A stretch of 33,499 nt of DNA from Rhodobacteraceae bacterium (ex Bugula neritina AB1) (GCA_001730095.1 MDLF01000106.1:1-33499); one strand, 5' to 3'. Positions 9,056-17,891 are shown, counted from the first letter of the stretch. Translations and numbers: made by a program. Notes: a model not told the origin generated them from the letters alone.

Positions 9056-9988
9056 ATGGCAGGCGACAAGGCAGAGGCGGCCCCCTTGGAAGCGGCTGGA
9101 GCCGGCCGGGGGGTGCTGGTATGGGCGGCGCATGCGCCGCTGGGCGCGGCTCTGCAGGCTGGTTTGCAGGGGCAGTATTCCGTTACCCTGCTTGAGACCC
9201 TGCCTGCGGCCCTGCCGGAGCAGGGGCAGGCGGTTGTGCTGCTGGCGCGCGCGCCAGCCGGGGCCGTTTGCCGGGCGCTGCAGGACGGTCTGGGGCCGGC
9301 GGCGGCGCTGGAGGCTGCCGGACAGGAAATTGAAACGGTGCTGGCCCTGCAGATGCAGGACCGCCAGCGGGTTCTGCTGCTGGATGACACGGCGGCCCGG
9401 CACGCCCCGGATGCGGTTCTGGCCTGCTGCGGCCTGGCGGCAAGCACGGCGGCGCAGAGCCGCCTGCAGGAGGCTGCAGCCCCCGCCCCTGATGCGGTGA
9501 TGCTGGCGCTGGCCGCTGCCAGGCTGCAGGCGGATGTGGCTCTGAGCCGCCTGGCGGGGCAATTTGCGGCCTCGGTACGGGTTGGACCAGGGGAGGCGGA
9601 TCCGGATACGGCGCTGACGCTTTTCCTGGATGGTCGGGAGATGGCTGAAGAATGTGCTCTTTTGCGGGAGCAGCAGCGCAGTATGTATGCGCAGATGGAA
9701 GCGCTGTACCGGGAAAAGCTGCAATTGGAGCAGCAGCTGGAACAGGTCGGCGACAGGTGCGCCCGGCTGCAGGCAGAGACACAGATGGCCCAGGGTCGGC
9801 TGCGGGCCAGGGCTGAAACGCTGGAGGCGGCGGGGCACAGGATTGCCGGGCTGGAGCAGGCGGTCGCGGCCCAGGCAGAGGCTGCTGCCGGGTTCAAGGC
9901 GCAGGTGCAGCAGCTCTACGGGTCGCGCTCCTTCCGCCTGATGGCGCCGCTGCGCAGTGCCCGGCGTGCCCTGCGCGGAACCCGCTGA
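9056..9988 (+). CDS. Coiled-coil protein with glycosyltransferase-type SRSFRLxxPLR tail
   Basis: A 310-residue protein of unknown function. ATG 9056 is chosen because GAGGAA lies 7 nt upstream, although the frame is open from 8996. Residues 15-110 form an alternating alpha/beta pattern (VLVWAAHAPLG, AVVLLARAPAG, RVLLLDD), possibly a degenerate nucleotide-binding fold. Residues 195-288 are a long heptad-rich coiled coil (LREQQRSMYAQMEALYREKL and onward). The C-terminus YGSRSFRLMAPLRSARR (288-304) matches a tail common in bacterial surface-glycan glycosyltransferases and methyltransferases, where it follows a coiled coil and is thought to lie at the membrane. It begins a plus-strand run with the gene at 9992 (3-bp gap) and a sulfotransferase. 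It may be a scaffold for the assembly enzymes; this is inference. Confidence 0.75.
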   Translation: MAGDKAEAAPLEAAGAGRGVLVWAAHAPLGAALQAGLQGQYSVTLLETLPAALPEQGQAVVLLARAPAGAVCRALQDGLGPAAALEAAGQEIETVLALQMQDRQRVLLLDDTAARHAPDAVLACCGLAASTAAQSRLQEAAAPAPDAVMLALAAARLQADVALSRLAGQFAASVRVGPGEADPDTALTLFLDGREMAEECALLREQQRSMYAQMEALYREKLQLEQQLEQVGDRCARLQAETQMAQGRLRARAETLEAAGHRIAGLEQAVAAQAEAAAGFKAQVQQLYGSRSFRLMAPLRSARRALRGTR

Positions 9989-9991
9989 ACC

Positions 9992-10807
9992 ATGGTTGCG
10001 TTCTCTCTTTTGTTCCCGGCGGAATTCGTGCTGCATATCGGGGCCGGTTGCGGCCGTGCCGCCGAAGGCTATGTGCAGGCGGGGCTTGGGCCGGTGGTGC
10101 TGGCCGGGACGGATCCCGAAATGCTGCCAGAGCTGCAGGCCCTGGCACAGCGGTTCAAACCGGTGCAGGCTGCCGGAGCCGCGGTTTCGGCAGGCGGCGG
10201 CGCGGCGGTGCTTTACCGCTGCAATTTCCCGGATCTCAGCAGCCAGGCCGGGCCGGCAGAGACGCTGTTCCGGCTGTTTCCCGGGCTGGAAGTGCAACAG
10301 GAAGACCTGGCGCAGACACAGGCTGTTGCGGATCTGGCGGCGCTCTGTGGTCTGCCCGCAGAGCGTGGCAAGGCGGGCGGCGAACCAAAGCAGGGGCTTT
10401 TGGTCATTGAGGCGGCGGCGCAGCCGCTGGCGCTGCTGCAGGCGCTGGAGCAGGCAGGTTGCCTGCAGCATTTCCAGATGCTGCGACTGCAGGAAGGCCA
10501 CAAGCCCTTGTACCGGGGCGCATCGGGGATGGCGGCGCTGCAGGCTGGGCTGGAGGATCTGGGCTATGCCAGCCAGCTGGAGGCTGCGCCGGCGGACCCG
10601 GACCGCCCGTATGCGGTGGCCTGGCGCAATAAGGCGGCGCAGGCGCGTGCCGCAGCACAGGCAGACCTGCAGCAGCAATTGGATCTCTGTGCCTCGGATC
10701 TGGCAGAGCTGCAGCAGCGCTACCGTGCGGTGCTGCAGGAAAAGGAGGCCCAGGAGGATCTGCTGCGGCAGCTGGCTGCCCTGGCCGGGATTGCAGGGCA
10801 TGGGTGA
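9992..10807 (+). CDS. Degenerate methyltransferase-like protein with C-terminal coiled coil
   Basis: A 271-residue protein. Residues 12-60 (VLHIGAGCGRAAEGYVQAGL, then VVLAGTDPEML) resemble motif I and the acidic strand-2 end of a Rossmann SAM-methyltransferase fold, of the kind found in FkbM-type surface-glycan proteins. The rest of a catalytic site is not evident: the later strands (GLLVIEAAAQPLALL) fit the fold but lack a clear FkbM signature. Residues 210-262 are a glutamine/leucine-rich coiled coil (QADLQQQLDLCASDLAELQQ), echoing the neighbour upstream. It starts 3 bp after that gene and overlaps the next sulfotransferase by 8 nt (10800-10807), so the three are surely co-translated. It may be a non-catalytic partner that pairs through the coil; activity is unproven. 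Confidence 0.68.
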   Translation: MVAFSLLFPAEFVLHIGAGCGRAAEGYVQAGLGPVVLAGTDPEMLPELQALAQRFKPVQAAGAAVSAGGGAAVLYRCNFPDLSSQAGPAETLFRLFPGLEVQQEDLAQTQAVADLAALCGLPAERGKAGGEPKQGLLVIEAAAQPLALLQALEQAGCLQHFQMLRLQEGHKPLYRGASGMAALQAGLEDLGYASQLEAAPADPDRPYAVAWRNKAAQARAAAQADLQQQLDLCASDLAELQQRYRAVLQEKEAQEDLLRQLAALAGIAGHG

Positions 10808-11768
10808 CGCCACGCCGGCCCGCCTGCAGCTTGAGCGGCTTCTGGCCGAGGATCCGGCCCGGCTGGCGGCACGGATGCGGGCGCCCGCGGCGGTCCGGCT
10901 GCTGGCGGAGTGCCGGGCTGCCGCGGCGCAGCCTGCGCGTCCGGTGCTGCGCAGCCTGCATCATTTTGCCTGCACTGGCGGCACCCTGTTTGCCAAATCC
11001 ATTGCGGCGCTGCCGTGCGTCCGGCTGCTGAGCGAAGCCGACCCTTTCAGCCCGCTGGGGTATCAGGGCGCCTTTGCGCCGCGCGACCTGATCAGTTTGG
11101 CCAAGGCGGGGTCCAGCCCTCCGGGGCAGGCGGTGCTGGCGCGGATTTTTCAGGCCGGACTGGCGGCGCTGGCGGCAGAAACCCGCTCCGAGGGGGGCGA
11201 CCTGGTGCTGCGCGATCACAGCCACAGCCATTTCTGCACCACAGACGCCTGCGGCAGCGGCCTGCCGCAGCGGCCGTCCATGAAAGAGCTTTTGCAGGCG
11301 GACTACCATTTGCTGAGCCTGGTGACAGTGCGCCATCCGCTGGATTCCTGGCTGAGCCTGCTGCGCCAGAGCTGGGTGCATTTTACCCCTGGCACGCTGG
11401 AGGAATACGCCCGCCGTTACCATCTGTTTCTGGACCATTATGCCGACACCCCGATCCTGCAGTACGAGGCGTTCACGGCCGCACCTGAAGCGGGCATGGC
11501 GCAGATCTGCCAGGTGCTGGAGCTGTCCGGCAGCGCCGGTTTCCAAGAGCGGATGGCGGCTCAGAGCCTGTCCGGAGACAGCGGCCGCAGCGGCACAAGC
11601 ATTGCCGCCCGCCCGCGCCGGGCGGTGCCTGAAACAGTTGCAGCAGAGCTGCAGACAGCGCCCTCATATGGTCGTCTCTGCGCCCGGCTGGGCTATGATC
11701 CGGACCCGCAAGGAGCCGCCTGGCCCGGTGCCGCTGTGGCAGGTCCGGCAAGCCCGGACGCAGGCTGA
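10800..11768 (+). CDS. Sulfotransferase-like P-loop protein
   Basis: A 322-residue protein starting at ATG 10800, inside the end of the previous gene (8-nt overlap). The frame is open for a long way upstream, but that is the shadow of the 9992 gene. The PAPS-binding loop is HHFACTGGTLFAKSIAA (54-70), and the 3'-phosphate site is VTVRHPLDSWLSLL (175-188), both in the expected order and spacing of about 110 residues. The segment LVLRDHSHSHF (135-145) sits where a catalytic or substrate-binding histidine strand could lie. A helical N-terminal extension (1-45) precedes the fold. It forms a translationally coupled trio with the two coiled-coil proteins, 110 bp before gmd. A glycan substrate is inferred from context; the acceptor is not determined. 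Confidence 0.8.
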   Translation: MGDATPARLQLERLLAEDPARLAARMRAPAAVRLLAECRAAAAQPARPVLRSLHHFACTGGTLFAKSIAALPCVRLLSEADPFSPLGYQGAFAPRDLISLAKAGSSPPGQAVLARIFQAGLAALAAETRSEGGDLVLRDHSHSHFCTTDACGSGLPQRPSMKELLQADYHLLSLVTVRHPLDSWLSLLRQSWVHFTPGTLEEYARRYHLFLDHYADTPILQYEAFTAAPEAGMAQICQVLELSGSAGFQERMAAQSLSGDSGRSGTSIAARPRRAVPETVAAELQTAPSYGRLCARLGYDPDPQGAAWPGAAVAGPASPDAG

Positions 11769-11797
11769 GCCGGGCCCGGGCAGGCCGCCACTCTTCT

Positions 11798-11848
11798 CTG
11801 TTCCCGCCGCTGGTCTTTTCCGCCGCGCTGGCCTAAGCACGGGAACAG
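11798..11848. promoter_or_regulatory. Inverted repeat upstream of gmd
   Basis: CTGTTCCCG (11798-11806) and CGGGAACAG (11840-11848) are perfect 9-bp inverted arms 33 nt apart, ending 30 bp before the gmd start. The position fits an operator or an mRNA leader stem for the GDP-fucose genes, or a weak terminator for the sulfotransferase gene upstream. There is no T-run after it. Confidence 0.35.
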
Positions 11849-11878
11849 GCGCAGAGGCTTTCAGCAACGGGGCATATT

Positions 11879-12997
11879 ATGAAAAAAGCTCTTATCACGG
11901 GTGTTACGGGTCAGGATGGCTCCTATCTTGCGGAGTTCCTTCTTGAGAAGGGTTATGAGGTGCATGGCATCAAGCGCCGGGCGTCCTCTTTCAACACCCA
12001 GCGGGTGGACCATATCTATCAGGATCCGCATATGGACCAGGCTCGCTTCAAGCTGCATTACGGCGATCTGAGCGACAGTTCCAACCTGACCCGGATCATT
12101 CAGGACGTGCAGCCCGACGAGGTGTATAACCTGGGCGCGCAGAGCCATGTGGCGGTCTCCTTTGAGAGCCCGGAATACACTGCCGATGTGGATGCCATGG
12201 GCACTCTGCGCCTGCTGGAAGCGATCCGTTTTCTCGGGCTGGAGAAGAAAACCCGCTTTTATCAGGCCTCGACCTCGGAGCTGTATGGGCTGGTGCAGGA
12301 AACCCCGCAGCGCGAAACGACGCCTTTCCACCCGCGCAGCCCTTATGCGGTGGCCAAGCTGTATTCCTACTGGATCACCGTGAACTACCGCGAGGCCTAT
12401 GGCATGTATGCCTGCAACGGCATCCTGTTCAACCACGAGAGCCCGCGCCGCGGCGAGACCTTTGTGACCCGCAAGATCACCCGCGGGCTGGCCAATATCG
12501 CACAGGGGCTGGAGCCCTGCCTGTATATGGGCAACATCGACGCACTGCGCGATTGGGGCCATGCCAAGGATTACGTGCGGATGCAGTGGATGATGCTGCA
12601 GCAGGATGCGCCTGAGGATTTCGTGATCGCCACCGGCAAGCAGTATTCGGTGCGCCAGTTCATCCAGTGGTCTGCGGCCGAGCTGGGCATTGACCTGGCG
12701 TTTTCCGGCAGCGGCATCGATGAGATTGCCACTGTGGCGGCAGTTGAGGGCGATCACGCCCCGGCGCTGAAACCCGGCGATGTGGTGATGCGGATCGACC
12801 CGCGCTACTTCCGCCCGGCAGAGGTGGAAACGCTGTTGGGCGACCCCACCAAGGCCAAAGAAAAACTGGGCTGGGTGCCGGAAATCACCACCCAGGACAT
12901 GTGCGCCGAGATGGTGGCCGAAGATCTGAAAACCGCGCGCCGCCATGCGCTGTTGAAAGAGCACGGCATGGATCTGCCGGTCAGCGTCGAGGGCTGA
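11879..12997 (+). CDS. gmd: GDP-mannose 4,6-dehydratase
   Basis: A 372-residue short-chain dehydrogenase/reductase of the extended type. It converts GDP-D-mannose to GDP-4-keto-6-deoxymannose using bound NADP, the first step to GDP-L-fucose (also used for GDP-rhamnose or perosamine). Full family features are present: [10 protein letters not shown] (8-17) for NADP binding; [18 protein letters not shown] (32-49), which is characteristic of Gmd; STSELYG (131-137) with the catalytic Thr/Glu; and YAVAK (156-160) with catalytic Tyr and Lys. Length is normal for the family. It is followed after 4 bp by fcl, which fixes the product as GDP-L-fucose. A separate promoter in the 110-bp gap upstream is likely; an inverted repeat lies there. 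Confidence 0.97.
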   Translation: MKKALITGVTGQDGSYLAEFLLEKGYEVHGIKRRASSFNTQRVDHIYQDPHMDQARFKLHYGDLSDSSNLTRIIQDVQPDEVYNLGAQSHVAVSFESPEYTADVDAMGTLRLLEAIRFLGLEKKTRFYQASTSELYGLVQETPQRETTPFHPRSPYAVAKLYSYWITVNYREAYGMYACNGILFNHESPRRGETFVTRKITRGLANIAQGLEPCLYMGNIDALRDWGHAKDYVRMQWMMLQQDAPEDFVIATGKQYSVRQFIQWSAAELGIDLAFSGSGIDEIATVAAVEGDHAPALKPGDVVMRIDPRYFRPAEVETLLGDPTKAKEKLGWVPEITTQDMCAEMVAEDLKTARRHALLKEHGMDLPVSVEG

Positions 12998-13001
12998 GGT
13001 T

Positions 13002-13991
13002 ATGGCAGGCACTGGACCCCGGATCTATGTGACCGGCCACCGCGGCATGGTGGGCGGCGCCATCCTGCGCCAATTGCAGGCGCGCCAGGCGGCAGGCGAG
13101 GATCTGACGCTGATCACCCGCAGCAGCGCCGAGCTGGATCTGACCGATCAGGCTGCGGTGCGCGGTTTCATGCAGGCGGAACAGCCCGATCAGGTTATTC
13201 TGGCGGCGGCCAAAGTGGGCGGCATTGTTGCCAACAACAGCTACCCGGCTGAGTTCATCTATGAAAACCTGATGATCGAATGCAACGTCATCCACGCCGC
13301 CTATGAGGCCGGGGTGAAAAAACTGCTGCAGCTGGGGTCGAGCTGCATCTACCCCAAGCTGGCAGATCAGCCGATGGCCGAGGATGCGCTGCTGACAGGT
13401 GTGCTGGAGCCCACCAACGAGCCCTATGCCATTGCCAAGATCGCCGGCATCAAGCTGTGCGAAAGCTACAACCGCCAGTACGGCGTCGATTACCGCTCGG
13501 TGATGCCCACCAATCTCTATGGGCCGGGCGACAATTTCCACCCCGAGAACTCCCATGTGCTGCCCGCCCTGATCCGCCGCTTCCACGAGGCGGCGCAATT
13601 GGGCGCACAGAGCGTCACCATCTGGGGCTCCGGCACGCCGCGGCGCGAGTTCCTGCATGTGGACGACATGGCGGCGGCCTCGCTGTTTGTGATGGATCTG
13701 GGGCCGGAGGCCTATGGGCGCGAAACGCAAGCGATGCTGAGCCATATCAACGTGGGCTGCGGTGCGGATGTGTCGATCCTGGAGCTGGCGCAGCTGGTGG
13801 CAGAGGTCACCGGGTTTCAAGGCGAAATCCTGACCGACCCGTCCAAGCCCGACGGCACCCCGCGCAAGCTGATGGATGTCACGCGCCTGGCGCGGCTGGG
13901 CTGGCAGGCTTCGATCAGCCTGCAGGATGGGGTGCGCGGCACCTATGACTGGTTCCTGGCGCAGGGGCTGGATAATCTGCGGGCCAAGTGA
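13002..13991 (+). CDS. fcl: GDP-L-fucose synthase
   Basis: A 329-residue enzyme that epimerises at C3 and C5 and then reduces GDP-4-keto-6-deoxymannose to GDP-L-fucose with NADPH. Diagnostic motifs: [13 protein letters not shown] (9-21) for [20 protein letters not shown] (65-79); LGSSCIYPK (111-119) with the conserved Ser and Cys used in epimerisation; YAIAK (142-146) with catalytic Tyr/Lys; and [19 protein letters not shown] in the substrate region. It begins 4 bp after gmd, as in most GDP-fucose operons. Together with manC further downstream, it completes the supply of the donor expected by the two GT10 modules in the window. It is cytoplasmic. Gene names fcl and wcaG are both in use. Confidence 0.96.
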   Translation: MAGTGPRIYVTGHRGMVGGAILRQLQARQAAGEDLTLITRSSAELDLTDQAAVRGFMQAEQPDQVILAAAKVGGIVANNSYPAEFIYENLMIECNVIHAAYEAGVKKLLQLGSSCIYPKLADQPMAEDALLTGVLEPTNEPYAIAKIAGIKLCESYNRQYGVDYRSVMPTNLYGPGDNFHPENSHVLPALIRRFHEAAQLGAQSVTIWGSGTPRREFLHVDDMAAASLFVMDLGPEAYGRETQAMLSHINVGCGADVSILELAQLVAEVTGFQGEILTDPSKPDGTPRKLMDVTRLARLGWQASISLQDGVRGTYDWFLAQGLDNLRAK

Positions 13992-14046
13992 TTTTAAGGC
14001 CGAGTGATTTTTAAACTGCAGCCATTTTCAGTAAAGGCATTTCCGG

Positions 14047-14784
14047 ATGATCCTCGTCGTTTATGGCCAGCAGAAGTCTGCCAGCACCTATCTGGCACAT
14101 CTTGCCAGGGCAGTATGTGAGTCCTCGGGTGTGCCTCAAGAGGCTTTGCGCAAGCGGGTTCTGACCGGGCCGCTGGAACGCCACCGGGTGTTCTGGCGGG
14201 ACAATCATCTTTTCAATGTGACAAAAGTGGCTGACCGGCTGAAGCCGGGCGAAAACCTGTCGATCAAGACGCATGCTGAATTTCAGCCCCGTTATACTGA
14301 GGCGCTTGGCCGTCCCGATGTCCGGGTCCTGATTTCCTACCGGCATCCAGGCGATGCAGCGCTCTCTGCTTTTGAAGCCGGTGAGCGTGCCCGCAGGGAG
14401 GCTGACAAGAACAAGCCGTTTTTTTCTGCAATCCATTCTCATCGTGGCGGCATTGACGTGATGGCGCGACTGCTGGAGCGGGCCACCATCCCTTGGCTGA
14501 AATCCGCTATGGGGGTGCCATTTTCCTATGAGCAGATCACCCGCGAAACACAGTCTGTGCTGGATGTGCTTTGCGATCTGGTGAACTGCCGGCGGGAGGC
14601 GCTTGAGGCCAATGACGCCCTGCAGGCCCTGTTGTCCGGGGAACGGCGGGTCTATAATTTCAACAAGGGCGTTTCGGGCCGTTACAAGGAAATGTTCAGC
14701 CTGGCAGATCAGGCCTATTTGGAAGAACGGTGCGGCAAGTTCATGCGGTTTTGCGAGGGAGAGCTTCCGGTTGCATCGCTTTGA
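14047..14784 (+). CDS. Sulfotransferase-like protein
   Basis: A 245-residue P-loop protein with a sulfotransferase layout. The phosphosulfate loop is YGQQKSASTYLAHL (6-19), and a 3'-phosphate strand LISYRHPGDAALSAF (95-109) follows at the usual distance. The C-terminus has YNFNKGVSGRYKEMFS, resembling the conserved FRKGxxGdwk region near the end of sulfotransferases, which closes over PAPS. It lies in the GDP-fucose block between fcl (55 bp) and manC (147 bp), with an AAAGG ribosome site. Its base composition is visibly more AT-rich than the flanking genes, so it may have been inserted later. Sulfation of a fucose-containing glycan is a reasonable guess from context, not shown by sequence. 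Confidence 0.8.
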   Translation: MILVVYGQQKSASTYLAHLARAVCESSGVPQEALRKRVLTGPLERHRVFWRDNHLFNVTKVADRLKPGENLSIKTHAEFQPRYTEALGRPDVRVLISYRHPGDAALSAFEAGERARREADKNKPFFSAIHSHRGGIDVMARLLERATIPWLKSAMGVPFSYEQITRETQSVLDVLCDLVNCRREALEANDALQALLSGERRVYNFNKGVSGRYKEMFSLADQAYLEERCGKFMRFCEGELPVASL

Positions 14785-14931
14785 GAGCCCCTGGCCGGAC
14801 CGTGCCATGCCGCTGGCCTTTATGGAGCGGCAGATTGTGAAAACAACCGCACTGAAACTTTCAGGCGGGTTATACCTACGGGGGGCCGGAGATTTCACGG
14901 TCCGGATTCTGCGGGGAGGCAAGGCAGCATC

Positions 14932-16368
14932 ATGATATATCCGGTTCTTCTGTGCGGCGGCTCTGGCACCCGCCTGTGGCCTTTGTCGCGCAAAAGCTAC
15001 CCCAAGCAGTTCGTGCCGCTGACGGGTGAGGAAACGCTGTTTCAGGCCTCGGCGCGGCGGCTGTCAGGCGACGGTTTTGCCAGCCCGCTGGTGCTGACCA
15101 ATTCCGATTTCCGCTTTATCGTGACCGAACAGCTGGCAGGCGCGGGCATCGATCCCGGTGCCATCTTGATCGAGCCTGAAGGGCGCAACACTGCGCCTGC
15201 GGTGCTGGCGGCGGCGCTGTGGCTGGAAAAAAGCGATCCCGAAGGGTTGATGCTGGTGGCGCCGTCGGATCACGTGGTGCCGGATGCGGATGCGTTCCGC
15301 GCGGCGGCGGCAGCCGGACTGCAGGCGGCGCAGGCAGGCCAGCTGGTCACCTTCGGTATCAAACCTGAGCGGGCCGAGACCGGCTATGGCTATCTCGAGC
15401 TGTCCGGGGACCCGGGCGATTTCACGCCGCGCCCCATCGGGCTGAAACGCTTTGTGGAAAAACCGGATGCGGCCAAGGCGGCGCAGATGCTGGCCTCGGG
15501 GCAGTATCTGTGGAACGCAGGCATTTTCCTGTTCTCGGTGAAAACCATTCTGGCGGCCTTCCGCCAGCATGCGCCCGAGCTGCTGGCGCCGGTGCAGCAG
15601 GCGGTGGACCAGGGCCAGCCTGATTTGGGCTTTCTGCGGCTCGATCCTGCGGCCTGGGCAGGGGCCGGGGATATCTCGATCGACTATGCGGTGATGGAGC
15701 GGGCGGACAACCTGTCGGTGGTGCCTTATGCGGGCGGCTGGTCCGACCTGGGCGGTTGGGATGCGGTCTGGCGTGAGGCGGGGCCGGATGCGGCTGGCGT
15801 GGTGACGTCCGGACCGGCAACGGCGATTGACTGCGCAGACAGCCTGTTGCGGTCCGAAGGCGACGGGCTGGAGCTGGTCGGCATCGGGCTGAAAGACGTG
15901 ATCGCGGTGGCAATGCCTGATGCGGTGCTGGTGGCGGCGGCGGACCGGGCGCAGGATGTGAAACAGGCTGTGGCGGCGCTGAAAGGCAAACAGGCCCGTC
16001 AGGCCACGGAATTCCCCAAGGACCACCGCCCCTGGGGCTGGTTCGAGAGCCTGGCGGTGGGGGACCGGTTTCAGGTCAAGCGCATTCATGTGCATCCCGG
16101 CGCGGCGCTGAGCCTGCAAAGCCATCACCACCGGGCAGAGCACTGGATCGTTGTGGAAGGCACGGCCAAGGTCACAGTGGATGGTACCGAGCAGCTGGTG
16201 AGCGAAAACCAGTCGGTCTATATCCCGCTGGGCGCGGTGCACCGGATGGAGAACCCGGGCAAGGTGCCGATGGTGCTGATCGAGGTGCAGACCGGCAGCT
16301 ACCTGGGCGAGGATGACATCATCCGCTACGACGACATCTATGCCCGCGGCCAGGGCGCCAAAGGGTAA
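14932..16368 (+). CDS. manC: Mannose-1-phosphate guanylyltransferase / mannose-6-phosphate isomerase
   Basis: A 478-residue bifunctional enzyme making GDP-mannose from mannose-1-phosphate and GTP and, by its C-terminal domain, interconverting fructose-6- and mannose-6-phosphate. The N-terminal nucleotidyltransferase domain shows VLLCGGSGTRLWPLSRKSYP (6-25), EPEGRNTAPA with the conserved Arg/Asn, and the FVEKPD strand. The C-terminal type II PMI cupin (about 360-478) has HPGAALSLQSHHHRAEHWIV with its metal-binding histidines, and a final VHRMENPG strand. Length is typical (470-480). A GGGGAGG ribosome site precedes the ATG. It supplies the substrate of Gmd. It ends convergent with the DUF2793 gene 48 bp away. 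Confidence 0.96.
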   Translation: MIYPVLLCGGSGTRLWPLSRKSYPKQFVPLTGEETLFQASARRLSGDGFASPLVLTNSDFRFIVTEQLAGAGIDPGAILIEPEGRNTAPAVLAAALWLEKSDPEGLMLVAPSDHVVPDADAFRAAAAAGLQAAQAGQLVTFGIKPERAETGYGYLELSGDPGDFTPRPIGLKRFVEKPDAAKAAQMLASGQYLWNAGIFLFSVKTILAAFRQHAPELLAPVQQAVDQGQPDLGFLRLDPAAWAGAGDISIDYAVMERADNLSVVPYAGGWSDLGGWDAVWREAGPDAAGVVTSGPATAIDCADSLLRSEGDGLELVGIGLKDVIAVAMPDAVLVAAADRAQDVKQAVAALKGKQARQATEFPKDHRPWGWFESLAVGDRFQVKRIHVHPGAALSLQSHHHRAEHWIVVEGTAKVTVDGTEQLVSENQSVYIPLGAVHRMENPGKVPMVLIEVQTGSYLGEDDIIRYDDIYARGQGAKG

Positions 16369-16421
16369 GTCCCAGGTGGATGCTGCCCGCCGGGTGCAGG
16401 CGCGTGGTGCAGAGACTTACC
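16364..16421. terminator. Inverted repeat spanning convergent gene ends
   Basis: GGTAAGTC (16364-16371, including the manC stop) pairs perfectly with GACTTACC (16414-16421, at the last codons and stop of the minus-strand gene). An imperfect GC-rich stem (CTGCCCG...GGGTGCAG, 16383-16399) lies inside. The position suggests a two-way terminator; there is no T-run. Confidence 0.35.
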
Positions 16422-17610
16422 GCACCAGCCATTCCTCCAGCTCTGCGGTCTCTGCTGAGATCTGCCGCATCCGGATCCAGCCCGGGGCTGTGGGCTGGCC
16501 CTGGCGCAGGCGCAGCTTGCCCAACAGTCCGACCAGCGCCCATTCCGGGCGGCGGCTGCGCGGCACATACGGCCGGGACGCATCATAGGCAGGGTTTTCC
16601 TGCGGGCGGCCCGCCGCATCGCGCCGCATTGCGCCGTATGCGTCGCGTAGCCAGCGGTGCTTCCAGTCATCCATGTCGCCGTCGCCGACCACGGCCGGAT
16701 TGGCGCTGATCACGCCGATCGGCTCTTCTCCGGGCCGTGCTAGGCGGATTTTCTCCCCCTCCAGCACCACCGAGACCCCGCGGCGGTCTTCATCGTCCGG
16801 ATTGCCGTCGGCCCATTCGAACCACTCGGCATAATCCGCGCCGCCGCCGGTCCAGGCGCCGGCGCAAGCCCCGTTGCCGTCCGCGCCCAGCCGGAAGTCC
16901 GGGCTGCCGCCATCGCCTGCCAGCAGGTAATCATCGCTGCTGCCCTGGATCTCCAGATGCGCCGCCGGGCTGGCGGTGCCAAACCCGGCGCGGCCCGCAG
17001 GCGTCAGCGCCAGGGCGGTGGACCAGCTGCTGCCGTTCGCGGAGAGTTTCACTGCGAAGTCATTGCTGCCTGCCAGCCCCATCTCGGCGCGGCCGCTCCA
17101 GTTCGACTGGAACAGCAGCGAGGCGGTCTCAGCGCTGGCGGATTTGTTGATCTTGAGCTGATGGCCGGCCCCTGCATGGCTGAGCAGCGTGGCCGGGCCG
17201 GAAACCGCCAGCGGGTTGGCGGCATCGGCCGTGGTGCCGACGCCGAGACGGGCGAGGTTCTGGGTGTCGGCGGGTGGCAGGATCCAGCTGTTGCCGTCCC
17301 AGACCCTGAGTTCCTGTTCCGCAATGCCCCAGGCGCGCCAGCCGGGCAGGGGGGCGAGGAACAGCCAGCCTTCGCCCTGCCAGACGGCCAGGGCATGGGG
17401 GTGGCCGGCCCAGGCGCCCGCAGGGCTGGCGGCCAGCGCATGGGTCTCGCCCAGGGCGGGGCTGGTGGGGGGTGTCACCGCATCAAACCCTTCAACGCGA
17501 AGCTGCACCAGCGCATCCAGCATTTGCAGCGCTTCGTTATGGGTCACATGTTTCTGCGCCTGGGCAGGCATCAGATAGGGCAGGGCGAGGATCGGCGAGG
17601 CCTGGGTCAT
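16417..17610 (-). CDS. DUF2793 protein with C-terminal G2-type autoproteolytic chaperone domain
   Basis: A 397-residue protein from ATG 17610 (GGAG 8 nt upstream); the open frame further upstream lacks protein-like composition. Residues 1-110 (LALPYLMPAQAQKHVTHNEA, then LRVWDGNSWI) match DUF2793, common in phage and prophage structural loci of Rhodobacterales. The middle (115-225) is a beta-rich linker with LxVxGxAxxxH-type strands typical of tail-fibre stems. Residues 255-397 match the Peptidase_G2/intramolecular chaperone domain of phage appendage proteins: GGADYAEWFEWADGNPDDED (256-275), IGVISANPAVVGD (298-310) and a C-terminal VGLLGKLRL strand. Such domains aid trimer folding and then cut themselves off. 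No other phage gene is present nearby, so this is an isolated, possibly recruited fibre-like protein. No signal peptide is visible. Confidence 0.82.
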   Translation of the reverse strand: MTQASPILALPYLMPAQAQKHVTHNEALQMLDALVQLRVEGFDAVTPPTSPALGETHALAASPAGAWAGHPHALAVWQGEGWLFLAPLPGWRAWGIAEQELRVWDGNSWILPPADTQNLARLGVGTTADAANPLAVSGPATLLSHAGAGHQLKINKSASAETASLLFQSNWSGRAEMGLAGSNDFAVKLSANGSSWSTALALTPAGRAGFGTASPAAHLEIQGSSDDYLLAGDGGSPDFRLGADGNGACAGAWTGGGADYAEWFEWADGNPDDEDRRGVSVVLEGEKIRLARPGEEPIGVISANPAVVGDGDMDDWKHRWLRDAYGAMRRDAAGRPQENPAYDASRPYVPRSRRPEWALVGLLGKLRLRQGQPTAPGWIRMRQISAETAELEEWLVR

Positions 17611-17891
17611 GGGCGGGGCTCCGGCATGAGAAACGGGATGGCAAACGGGGTGCCGCCCACAGTGCCAGAACCGCGTCAAAACGGCGCTAACGGGGCGTAC
17701 GCAGGGTGCGCAACACCGCCGCCGCCTGCACCTGTAATCCTGATCTGTTCCCTTCTTGACCCCTGTCTGTTCGATCAATTGTCGTCAATCTGTCAACAAT
17801 ATTCCCGGTTTTGCCCGATTTGCCTCCCGCTTTGCGCCGCGCCTGCCCGCCAGGTTCGCTCCTGGGTTCAGCGGCGCATGGGAGCGGCACA

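Noticed and set aside
14603-14935. Open frame ending with ATGA overlap at the manC start
   Set aside because: Most of it lies in another frame of the sulfotransferase gene; the remaining 40 codons show no family features.
17754-17830. Possible promoter (TTGACC and ATTGT...ACAAT) upstream of the first RTX gene
   Set aside because: The -10 match is poor and the inverted arms are only 5 bp; not distinctive enough to annotate.
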